A stretch of DNA of 47,751 nucleotides, from assembly GCF_008923365.1 (NCBI RefSeq), contig NZ_WBMR01000058.1, forward strand, positions 1 through 47,751, read 5' to 3'. The stretch is from Actinomadura montaniterrae (lineage in GTDB: Bacteria > Actinomycetota > Actinomycetes > Streptosporangiales > Streptosporangiaceae). Made by a program: the position numbers and the translations under genes. Numbering within the stretch: the stretch's first letter is position 1; every line of letters starts with the position of its first letter. This document shows positions 39,854-46,749 of the stretch, piece after piece. The notes beneath the pieces were generated by a model. The model was not told the DNA's origin. It did no database searches and was given only the letters and a program-made list of their open reading frames with translations.

Positions 39854-40959
39854 CCCGCGCCCGCGCCCTCGGCCTGCCGCTGCCCGGCGACACCGGCCCG
39901 CTCAACGCGATCACCGACGTGCCGGGCGTCGAGGTCGGCACCGTCACGCTGGTGTCCGGGGACGGCCCGCTGCGCCCCGGCGAGGGTCCCGTCCGCACCG
40001 GCGTCACCGCGCTGCTCCCGCGCGGCCGCACGGGTCTCGCCGACGCGTGCGCGGCCGGGGCGTACTCGCTGAACGGCAACGGCGAGATGACCGGCACGCA
40101 CTGGATCGCGGAGACCGGCGCCCTCAACACCCCGGTGCTGATCACCAACACGCACGCCGTCGGGCCCTGCCACCGCGGCGCCATCGACTGGATGCTCCGC
40201 GAGAGCCCCGGCTCGGAGGACTGGATGCTGCCCGTCGTCGCCGAGACCTGGGACGGCTACCTCAACGACATCGGCGGCGCCCACGTGCGGCCCGAGCACG
40301 CCGTCCAGGCGCTGGACGCGGCGCGCGGCGGCCCCGTCGAGGAGGGCAACGCCGGCGGCGGCACCGGCATGAACTGCTACGGCTTCAAGGGCGGCAACGG
40401 GACGTCGTCGCGGGTCGTGCGGTACGGCGGCGACGCGTACACGGTCGGCGCGTTCGTCCAGGCGAACTTCGGCTCCCGCAAGGACCTCACCGTCTGCGGC
40501 GTCCCGGCCGGCGCGGCCCTCGCCGACGACAACCCGATGGAGGACACCGACTGGCTCGGCCTCGCCGGCGCCGGCTCCGTCATCGCGGTCGTCGCGACGG
40601 ACGCGCCGCTGATCCCCGGGCAGTGCACCGCCCTCGCCCGCCGCGTCCCGCTCGGCCTGGCCCGCACCGGCACCTACGGGCAGCACTCGTCCGGCGACAT
40701 CTTCCTCGCCTTCTCCACCGCCAACGCGGGCGCGCTCACGGGCGGCTTCCCGGTGGGGGAGGAGGGCTACGAGACGCTGCGGTTCGTCCCGTGGAACCGG
40801 ATCGACCCGTTCTACGAGGCCGTCGTCCAGGCCGTCGAGGAGGCCGTGCTGAACGCGCTGCTCGCGGCCCGCACCATGATCGGCCGGGACGGGCACCGGT
40901 CGCCGGCCCTCCCGCACGACCGGCTGCGGGACCTGCTCGCGGCGCGCGGCGTGCTCTGA
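39850..40959 (+). CDS. P1-family aminopeptidase (DmpA/BapA-like, self-processing)
   Basis: A 369-residue Ntn-fold peptidase. The N-terminal PLNAITDVPGVEVGTVTL, the GMNCYGFKGGNGTSSR segment and the G-S junction before SVIAVVATDAPL (Ser243) match DmpA-type enzymes. These cleave themselves before the Ser, which then acts as N-terminal nucleophile. Members act on N-terminal beta-amino acids, D-residues or amides. There is no signal peptide. Co-translation with TetR and linkage to an APC permease suggest use of such a peptide or amide as nutrient. A 17-bp tandem duplication covers its stop codon. Confidence 0.92.
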   Translation: MTRARALGLPLPGDTGPLNAITDVPGVEVGTVTLVSGDGPLRPGEGPVRTGVTALLPRGRTGLADACAAGAYSLNGNGEMTGTHWIAETGALNTPVLITNTHAVGPCHRGAIDWMLRESPGSEDWMLPVVAETWDGYLNDIGGAHVRPEHAVQALDAARGGPVEEGNAGGGTGMNCYGFKGGNGTSSRVVRYGGDAYTVGAFVQANFGSRKDLTVCGVPAGAALADDNPMEDTDWLGLAGAGSVIAVVATDAPLIPGQCTALARRVPLGLARTGTYGQHSSGDIFLAFSTANAGALTGGFPVGEEGYETLRFVPWNRIDPFYEAVVQAVEEAVLNALLAARTMIGRDGHRSPALPHDRLRDLLAARGVL

Positions 40960-40980
40960 CCGGCGGCGTGCTCCGACCGG
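40947..40980. repeat. 17-bp tandem duplication at the 3' end of the P1 peptidase gene
   Basis: CGGCGTGCTCTGACCGG (40947-40963) is followed directly by CGGCGTGCTCCGACCGG (40964-40980), differing in one base. The TGA stop of the peptidase lies in the first copy only; the second reads CGA. Confidence 0.75.
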
Positions 40981-40993
40981 CGGCTCCGCGGGA

Positions 40994-42001
40994 TCAGGTG
41001 TCGTCGAACGTCTGCGGGACGATCACGCGCAGCGCGTTGCCGCGCAGCCGGATCGTCACCGGCGTCCGGCCGCGGACCTCGCCGTCCACGTCCACCCGCA
41101 TCGGCGGATCCGTCTCGATCTCCACGTGCCCGGTGGTGAGGAACGCGTCCTCGTCCAGCGTCCGCCACGGGCCGGTCAGCACGTGCCGGGCCGTCGCGGA
41201 CGCCAGCCGCAGCCGCCGCTCGTCGCCCAGCCGGTAGACGGCCAGCAGCCGGTCGTCGGGGCTCGCGTCCCGCGCGATCCGCTGCCCGCTGTGGTGCGCG
41301 CCGTTCGCGACGTTCAGCTGGTGCGTCTGGAGGGTGGTCGTCTCGCCGTCGATCGTGATGCGGGCGGTGAACGCCGCGTGCCGGGGCAGCAGCCCCGCCG
41401 CCGTCAGCGCGTACGCGGGACGGCCCAGGTACCGCTTGAGCAGGTGCGGGACCTTCCCCGCGACCTGCACCGACAGGCCGAGGCTGACCATGTTCGCGAA
41501 GATGTGCTCGCGGTCGGCGCCCGGCCCCTCGCCCTGCGGGTCGCCGGTGCTCTCGAACCAGCCGACGTCCACGTCGGCGACCTTCCCGCCGCCCGGACCG
41601 CCCACCGCGACGGTCCGGACCGCGCCCGGCAGGTCCAGCGGCAGCTCCAGGCTGCGCGCGAAGTTGTTGGTGGTGCCGAGCGGCAGCACGCCGAGCGCGA
41701 TGTCGCGGTGCGCGAGGTGCCCGACGGCCTCGGCGACCGTCCCGTCCCCGCCGCCGACCACGACCAGGTCGGGCTCCAGCGCCAGCACGTCGCCGAACAG
41801 CTCGCGCAGCCGGGTCGGATCGGTCACCGGGAAGACCTGGTCGAAGGCGATCCCCGCCTCGTCCAGCAGGCGGCGCGCCCGGCCGTACAGCCGGCGGCCC
41901 CGCCGCGACCGCGAGTTGATCACCAGCACCGCGCGGCCGCCCTTGCCGATCGCCGACTCCAGCTCCGCTTTGCTCCGCATCTCGACTCGGTCGCCCTCCA
42001 C
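40994..42001 (-). CDS. Diacylglycerol-kinase-family lipid kinase
   Basis: A 335-residue DAGK/sphingosine-kinase-like protein. VLVINSRSRRGRR is the N-terminal phosphate-binding strand, and VVVGGGDGTVAEAVG holds the signature GGGDGT at 83-88. LGVLPLGTTNNFARSLELP is the conserved nucleotide-site segment, and VEIETDPPMRVDVDGEVRGRTPVTIRL forms the C-terminal beta domain with the D-G-E motif. It would phosphorylate a lipid at the membrane surface. The start is GTG 42001, or ATG 41980 (MRSKAEL). A -10-like TAGGGT lies 11 nt before the GTG. Confidence 0.9.
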   Translation of the reverse strand: MEGDRVEMRSKAELESAIGKGGRAVLVINSRSRRGRRLYGRARRLLDEAGIAFDQVFPVTDPTRLRELFGDVLALEPDLVVVGGGDGTVAEAVGHLAHRDIALGVLPLGTTNNFARSLELPLDLPGAVRTVAVGGPGGGKVADVDVGWFESTGDPQGEGPGADREHIFANMVSLGLSVQVAGKVPHLLKRYLGRPAYALTAAGLLPRHAAFTARITIDGETTTLQTHQLNVANGAHHSGQRIARDASPDDRLLAVYRLGDERRLRLASATARHVLTGPWRTLDEDAFLTTGHVEIETDPPMRVDVDGEVRGRTPVTIRLRGNALRVIVPQTFDDT

Positions 42002-42012
42002 TCGTTCGCGCC

Positions 42013-42018
42013 ACCCTA
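42013..42018 (-). promoter_or_regulatory. -10 element (TAGGGT) of the lipid kinase gene
   Basis: On the minus strand TAGGGT lies 11 nt before the GTG start at 42001, so the leader would be only about 4 nt. The rest of the 137-bp divergent gap is AT-rich around 42050-42085 (TTTATAAACCC) and probably holds the esterase promoter. Confidence 0.4.
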
Positions 42019-42138
42019 CCCGGCCGCCGTCCGGGAACCCCGGTCCGCTGCTTTATAAACCCATTACTTCGCGTTGAAACATGGCGGGAAGTGGGGACAT
42101 TACCGGTGAACCACAGCTGAATGACCGGGACGGAAAAT

Positions 42139-43074
42139 ATGTCCATGGCCACCGGGGGCGCCGCCCCGTCCGCAGCACCCGCCGACGACGGCGCGACCGT
42201 CGTCGGCGAGCACCGGCCCCGCGGCCGCGTCCTGGACCTCGCGGTCCGCTCGCCCGTCCTCCCCGGCGTCGCGCACGCCCGGCTCCTGCTGCCTCCCGGC
42301 TGGTCACGGGACGCGCACCGGACCTGGCCCGTGCTGTGGCTGCTGCACGGATCCGGCGCGGAGCACACCGCCTGGACCGACCACGGCGGCGTCGAGGAAC
42401 TGATCGGGGACCGCGATGTGATCGTCGCCATGCCGGACGGCGGCCGCTGCGGGAATTACACCGACTGGTGGAATCGCGGCGACGGCGGGGCGCCGAAGTG
42501 GGAGACGTTCCATCTGGCGGAGCTGCGGCAGATACTCGAACGCGGATACCGCGCCGGAACGCGGCGCGCGGTCGCCGGGAATGGGACCGGCGGGATGGGC
42601 GCGCTCGCCTACGCGGCCCGGCACCGCGGCCTGTTCCGCGCCGCCGCGTCGTTCAGCGGGCCCGTGCACACCCTGCACCGCGACCCGCACGGCCTCGACG
42701 TCGCCGACCTGGTCGAGCTGACCGTCGCGATCGCCGAGCCCGCCCGCGACTGGACCGACGTGTGGGGCGACCCCGACGAGCAGCGCGTCGTGTGGCGGCA
42801 GCACAACCCGTTCGACCTCGCCGACCGCCTCGCCGGCGTGCACCTGCACGTCAGCGCGGGGGACGGGCGGCCCGGCCCCTACGACCCGGAGCCCGGCACC
42901 GGCCACGACGTGGTCGAGGCGCTCGCCGGCGCCGTCAGCCGCGAGTTCGCGGGCAAGCTGAAGAAGCTCGGCATCCCGATCTCCACGCACTTCTACCGGG
43001 GCACCCACTCCTGGCCCTACTGGCGGCGCGAGCTGCGCGCCGCGCTGCCCGCGCTGCTGGCCGCGATCGGCTAG
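42139..43074 (+). CDS. Esterase-fold (antigen 85/EstD-like) protein lacking the nucleophile serine
   Basis: A 311-residue protein of the putative esterase (PF00756-like) fold. PVLWLLHGSGAEHTAW is the oxyanion-side strand, DVIVAMPDGGRCGNYTDWW is typical of the family, and HSWPYWRREL supplies the C-terminal His290. The nucleophile elbow, usually G-x-S-x-G-G, reads GNGTGG at 147-152, with Gly149 where Ser is expected. All other hallmarks remain, so it is probably not a classical serine esterase. Non-catalytic antigen-85 relatives such as mycobacterial MPT51 are known. No clear signal peptide is seen. The ATG at 42139 is preferred, although 42121 and 42145 are in frame. Confidence 0.82.
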   Translation: MSMATGGAAPSAAPADDGATVVGEHRPRGRVLDLAVRSPVLPGVAHARLLLPPGWSRDAHRTWPVLWLLHGSGAEHTAWTDHGGVEELIGDRDVIVAMPDGGRCGNYTDWWNRGDGGAPKWETFHLAELRQILERGYRAGTRRAVAGNGTGGMGALAYAARHRGLFRAAASFSGPVHTLHRDPHGLDVADLVELTVAIAEPARDWTDVWGDPDEQRVVWRQHNPFDLADRLAGVHLHVSAGDGRPGPYDPEPGTGHDVVEALAGAVSREFAGKLKKLGIPISTHFYRGTHSWPYWRRELRAALPALLAAIG

Positions 43075-43102
43075 CGGCTGCGGCGGGCCGGGGGCGTCCG
43101 GC

Positions 43103-43108
43103 TAGGGT
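43103..43108 (+). promoter_or_regulatory. -10 element (TAGGGT), leaderless
   Basis: TAGGGT is followed by 6 nt and the GTG at 43115, the leaderless geometry seen repeatedly in this window. Confidence 0.5.
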
Positions 43109-43114
43109 CGGGGC

Positions 43115-44002
43115 GTGACTGAACCTCGTTCGGATTCCGCCGTCCCCGCGTTCTGGCAGGCGCTCGGGCTGCCCGGCATCGTCGACGCGCACGTCCACTT
43201 CATGCCGCCGCGGCTGATGAGCGCGGTCTGGGCGTACTTCGACGACGCCGGCCCGCTGATCGGCACCGAATGGCCGATCCGCTACCGGGACTCGGAGGAG
43301 GAGCGGCTGGCGTTCCTGCGGGGCCTCGGCGTCCGCGCGTTCACCGCGCTCGTGTACCCGCACCGGCCCGGCATGGCCGAGCCGCTGAACGAGTGGGGCG
43401 CCGAGTTCGCCGCCCGCGTCCCCGAATGCCTGCAGACCGCGACGTTCTACCCCGAGCCGGGCGCCGCCGCCTACGTGCGGCGCGCCCTGGAGTCCGGGGC
43501 CCGCGTGTTCAAGGTCCACCTGCAGGTCGGCGGGTTCGACCCCCGGGACAAGGAGCTGGACGAGGCGTGGGGGATCCTCGCCGACGCCGGAGTGCCCGCC
43601 CTGGTCCACGCCGGATCCGGCCCGGTCGCCAACGGGTTCACCGGCCCCGGGCCGTTCGCCGGCGTCCTCGCCCGCCACCCCCGCCTCACCGCGATCATCG
43701 CGCACCTCGGCGCGCCCGAGTTCGACGGCTTCTTCGCCCTCGCCGAGCGGTACGGCGGCGTCCACCTGGACACCACGATGACCTTCACCCGGTTCGCCGG
43801 CGGGCTCGGCACCTTCCCCGAGGCGCTCCTGCCGCGGCTCCGCGACCTCGGCCTGGACGGCCGGATCCTGCTCGGCACCGACTTCCCCAACATCCCCTAC
43901 GAGTACGCCCACCAGCTGGAGGCGCTGGCCGCCCTCGGCCTCGGCGACGACTGGCTCCGCGCCGTCTGCTGGAACGCCGCCGCCGGGCTCTTCGACCTCT
44001 GA
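43115..44002 (+). CDS. Amidohydrolase_2 (PF04909-like) metal-dependent hydrolase
   Basis: A 295-residue TIM-barrel protein. The metal motif D-A-H-V-H is at 24-28, followed by VFKVHLQVGG, ALVHAG, AIIAHLG and LLGTDFPNIPYEY. These match the ligand positions of the amidohydrolase_2 family (ACMSD-like hydrolases or decarboxylases). The substrate is unknown. The GTG start is supported by the leaderless promoter spacing. The stop is 15 nt from the stop of the convergent cation efflux gene. Confidence 0.9.
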   Translation: MTEPRSDSAVPAFWQALGLPGIVDAHVHFMPPRLMSAVWAYFDDAGPLIGTEWPIRYRDSEEERLAFLRGLGVRAFTALVYPHRPGMAEPLNEWGAEFAARVPECLQTATFYPEPGAAAYVRRALESGARVFKVHLQVGGFDPRDKELDEAWGILADAGVPALVHAGSGPVANGFTGPGPFAGVLARHPRLTAIIAHLGAPEFDGFFALAERYGGVHLDTTMTFTRFAGGLGTFPEALLPRLRDLGLDGRILLGTDFPNIPYEYAHQLEALAALGLGDDWLRAVCWNAAAGLFDL

Positions 44003-44021
44003 CGCCGTCGCGGGCCGTCAG
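43999..44021. terminator. Short inverted repeat over two convergent stop codons
   Basis: CTGACG ... CGTCAG (6-bp arms, 11-nt spacer) includes both convergent TGA stops, like the stronger hairpin at 34878-34902. It is weak as a terminator. Confidence 0.25.
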
Positions 44022-45064
44022 TGGTCGCAGGGGGCCGAGCCCGCGTGCTCGTGCGGCTGGTCGGCCTCGCCGACGTGGCGGGGGCCGTGCGAGTCCTCGC
44101 AGTGCCCGTGCCGGGACGGGCCGTCCACGTGATCGACCTCCAGCGTCGTGTGGGTGATCCCGTACGAGTCGCGCAGCACGTCCTGCATGTCGCGGCGGAC
44201 GGCGTGGCAGTCGCCCTCCACGTCCACCAGCACGTGCGCCGACAGCGCCGGATAGCCGGACCCGACCTCCCACACGTGCAGGTCGTGCACCTCCTCGACG
44301 CACGGCCGCTCCGCCAGCCGGGCGCCCAGCTCGGACGGGTCGATGCCCGCCGGGGCCGCCTCCATCAGCACCCGCCCCGCGTCCCGCAGCAGCCCGTACC
44401 CGGCCTTCAGCATCAGCGCCGCCACCACCAGCGACGCGATCGCGTCCGCCCGGGCGAACCCGGTCGTCCAGACCACCAGGCCCGCGATGGCGGTGCAGAC
44501 GAACGCGAACAGGTCGTTCAGGATGTGCTGGAACGCGCCTTCCACGTTCAGGCTCGTCCGGTTCGCGCGGCTCAGCAGCCAGGTCGCGGCGAGGTTGACC
44601 ACGATGCCGGCCAGGGCGGTCCAGAACACGAACTGCCCGTGCACGTCCGGCGGGCTGATCAGCCGGTGGACGCCCTCGTAGACGAAGAACGCCGCCAGCA
44701 GGATCAGCGTCAGCCCGTTCAGCTGCGCCGAGAGGATCTCCGCGCGGCGCATCCCGAACGTGAAGCCGCCCTGCGGCGGGCGCGCCGCGATCCGCATCGC
44801 GACCAGCGCCAGCGCGATCGCGAACGCGTCGGTCAGCATGTGCGCGGCGTCGGAGAGCAGGGCCAGCGACCCGGCGATCAGGCCGATCGCGACCTCGCCC
44901 GCCATGTAGGCGACGATCAGCGCGAGGGCGCCGCCGAGCAGCCTCCGGTCGGCGCCGGCGGAGATGCCGTGCCCGTGCCCGTGTCCATGCCCGGGGCCGT
45001 GGCCGTGGCCATGCCCGTGCCCGGGGCCGTGCCGTTCCGGCTCGTTCTCCGGCTTCGCGGTCAT
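44018..45064 (-). CDS. Cation diffusion facilitator (zinc/cadmium efflux type) with His-rich N-terminus
   Basis: A 348-residue CDF transporter. The N-terminus is a His-Gly repeat (two HGHGHGHG blocks, about residues 12-33) likely to bind metal. Six transmembrane helices follow. The metal site motifs are LLSDAAHMLTDAFA (H-x3-D in helix 2) and HILNDLFAF (H-x3-D in helix 5), the ZitB/CzcD pattern for Zn. The cytoplasmic C-domain has VHDLHVWEVGSG and ends in another His-rich tail (RHGHCEDSHGPRHVGEADQPHEH). It exports metal in exchange for protons. It overlaps the upstream ArsR gene by 4 nt. Confidence 0.93.
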   Translation of the reverse strand: MTAKPENEPERHGPGHGHGHGHGPGHGHGHGHGISAGADRRLLGGALALIVAYMAGEVAIGLIAGSLALLSDAAHMLTDAFAIALALVAMRIAARPPQGGFTFGMRRAEILSAQLNGLTLILLAAFFVYEGVHRLISPPDVHGQFVFWTALAGIVVNLAATWLLSRANRTSLNVEGAFQHILNDLFAFVCTAIAGLVVWTTGFARADAIASLVVAALMLKAGYGLLRDAGRVLMEAAPAGIDPSELGARLAERPCVEEVHDLHVWEVGSGYPALSAHVLVDVEGDCHAVRRDMQDVLRDSYGITHTTLEVDHVDGPSRHGHCEDSHGPRHVGEADQPHEHAGSAPCDH

Positions 45065-45450
45065 GCGCCTTCCTCCCCGTGGCCGACGTGGGCGAGGGCG
45101 AGATCGAGCAGCATCCGGACGTGCGAGTCGTCGAGCCGGTAGTAGGCCATCCGGCCGGCCCGGCGGACCCGGACGACGCGGTTGGCGCGCAGCAGGCGCA
45201 GCGCGTGCGACACCGACGACTCCGACTGCCCGCAGGACGCCGCGATGTCGCACACGCACATCTCTCCCCCCTCGAGCAGCGCGGTGATCACCCGGAGCCG
45301 GCCCGGGTCGGACAGCAGCCCGAACACCTGCGCGAGCTCCCCGACCGTCTCCGCGCCCGGCATCGAGGCGGAGACGAGGGCGACCTTCTCGGCGTCGACC
45401 ACGCGGACGGCGCACGCCTCCGCGGGGACGACGTCTGAAGCACTGCTCAT
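45061..45450 (-). CDS. ArsR/SmtB-family metal-sensing repressor
   Basis: A 129-residue winged-helix repressor. LSDPGRLRVITALLEGGEMCVCDIAASCGQSESSVSHALRLLRANRVVRVRRAGRMAYYRL is the DNA-binding core. Two metal sites are visible: an alpha-3-type Cys65-x-Cys67 followed by Asp68 (CVCD), and a complete alpha-5 site D108-x-H110-x10-H121-x2-H124 as in zinc sensors SmtB/CzrA. Extra cysteines are at 13 and 73. It would release DNA on binding Zn, Cd or Pb, derepressing itself and the coupled CDF pump. The ATG at 45450 has a leaderless -10 and an overlapping near-palindrome. Confidence 0.93.
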   Translation of the reverse strand: MSSASDVVPAEACAVRVVDAEKVALVSASMPGAETVGELAQVFGLLSDPGRLRVITALLEGGEMCVCDIAASCGQSESSVSHALRLLRANRVVRVRRAGRMAYYRLDDSHVRMLLDLALAHVGHGEEGA

Positions 45451-45463
45451 ATGTGCAAATGTA
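45444..45463 (-). promoter_or_regulatory. Leaderless arsR promoter and operator candidate
   Basis: On the minus strand TACATT (45463 to 45458) is followed by 7 nt and the ATG at 45450. A near-palindrome TGCTCATATGTGCA (45444-45457, one mismatched pair) covers the transcription and translation start. The whole upstream gap is only 23 nt, so the -35 must lie inside the preceding gene. Confidence 0.5.
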
Positions 45464-45473
45464 GCACCACAGG

Positions 45474-46616
45474 TCAGAACGCCGCGGGCGACCCCGCCGG
45501 GGACCCCTCCGACGGGCCGGGCGGCGCCATCGAGATCACCGGGCTCTGCGGCTCGTCACCGGGCGTCCCGGCCCCGCCGGTGGCACCGCCCGTGCCGCCG
45601 TCGCCGGTGCCGTCGCCCGTCCCGGTCCCGGTGCCGGTCGTGGTGCCCGTGCCCGGTTCGCCGCCGGGCGACACCCCCGGCTGCGAGATTTCCGGCCCGG
45701 GCGACCCGGCGCCGGGCGACCCCGGCCCGGAGGTCCCCGGCTCCGGCGACCCGGGCTCCGGCGACCCGGGATCCGGCGACCCGTCGCCCGGGACGGGGGA
45801 GCCGGAGGACCCGTCGCCCGAGTCGACCGGCGCGGGGGAGTCGCTCGGCGGCGCCGTCTCGGTCGGCGGCAGCGGCTGCGGCGGCCCGTCGTCGCCGCCC
45901 GCCGTCGCGCGCGGCCGCTCGAAGCCCATCGTGGCGCCCGGGTCGACGAGCACGAAGACCGTGATCGTGCCCTTCCGGGAATCCCGCGGCCGGATCCGGG
46001 TCACATTCCGCTTCTCGAATCCCGGCCACTTTCGGCCACTGTACCGCGCGTTCGACGTTTTGATCTTGCCTTCCGGCGCGGTCAGCGGATTACCGCAATT
46101 GCACTTCACCGCCGGCATGCCGTAGCCATTGACCAGGACCCCCATTCCGGCCTGGAGGACGGCGGCGGCGCTCGTCGCCCTCCCGTCCCGGTAACCGTGG
46201 TTGGTCACCAGGGTGTCGGTGCGCAGCAGCACCGGCGTCAGCCGCGACACGTACCGCGCGATGTCGCTCACCGGGATGCCCTGCACCCTCGCCCACGCGC
46301 GCGCCTTGTCCGGGTTGGCCTGCAGGAACGTGACGAGCCTGCGCTGGTCGCAGCTCGAGATCCGGCGCGTCCCGCCGTACAGGCCGGGCGCGTCGCCGTC
46401 CTTCGTCCCGCCCCGCGCCGGGCGCGTCGTGACCTTCGCCTGGTCGGTGTTCGCCGCCAGCGTGTACGGGTCGGGGCCCGGCGAGCCCACGGTCAGCCGG
46501 GTGATCGCGGCCCCCGCGTCCCCGCAGCCCGCCAGCGTCCCGGCCGCGAGCACCAGCGCGCCGGCCGCCGTGATCACGAGCCGGCCCCGCGCCATTCGTG
46601 AATTGATCTCGAGCAT
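45474..46616 (-). CDS. DUF6777-like secreted lipoprotein with Gly/Pro/Ser-rich tail
   Basis: A 380-residue lipoprotein. The signal peptide LVITAAGALVLAAGTLAGC has the lipobox LAGC with Cys31. Residues 35-235 are folded (SCDQRRLVTFLQANPDKARAWARVQGI, VLVNGYGMPAVKCNCGNPLTAP). The last 145 residues are low complexity (PGSPEPGSPEPG, TGTGTGTG), probably a wall-spanning flexible region. It resembles the DUF6777 proteins often encoded beside actinomycete Ser/Thr kinases; the name is from memory. It is divergent from a kinase gene. The start may be 46616 or the ATG at 46595 (MARGRL), with GGAGCGGGAG upstream of the first. Confidence 0.78.
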   Translation of the reverse strand: MLEINSRMARGRLVITAAGALVLAAGTLAGCGDAGAAITRLTVGSPGPDPYTLAANTDQAKVTTRPARGGTKDGDAPGLYGGTRRISSCDQRRLVTFLQANPDKARAWARVQGIPVSDIARYVSRLTPVLLRTDTLVTNHGYRDGRATSAAAVLQAGMGVLVNGYGMPAVKCNCGNPLTAPEGKIKTSNARYSGRKWPGFEKRNVTRIRPRDSRKGTITVFVLVDPGATMGFERPRATAGGDDGPPQPLPPTETAPPSDSPAPVDSGDGSSGSPVPGDGSPDPGSPEPGSPEPGTSGPGSPGAGSPGPEISQPGVSPGGEPGTGTTTGTGTGTGDGTGDGGTGGATGGAGTPGDEPQSPVISMAPPGPSEGSPAGSPAAF

Positions 46617-46749
46617 GCGTCGTCTCCCGCTCCGGGTGGTGCGAACCTATACTCTTGGATGCCGGGCGGCGCCGATTTGTGCCCGGGAAATCACGGAATT
46701 CTCGGGGCCGGCCGGCGGCCGGTATTACGGGAACCTGACGGGGGTCACA

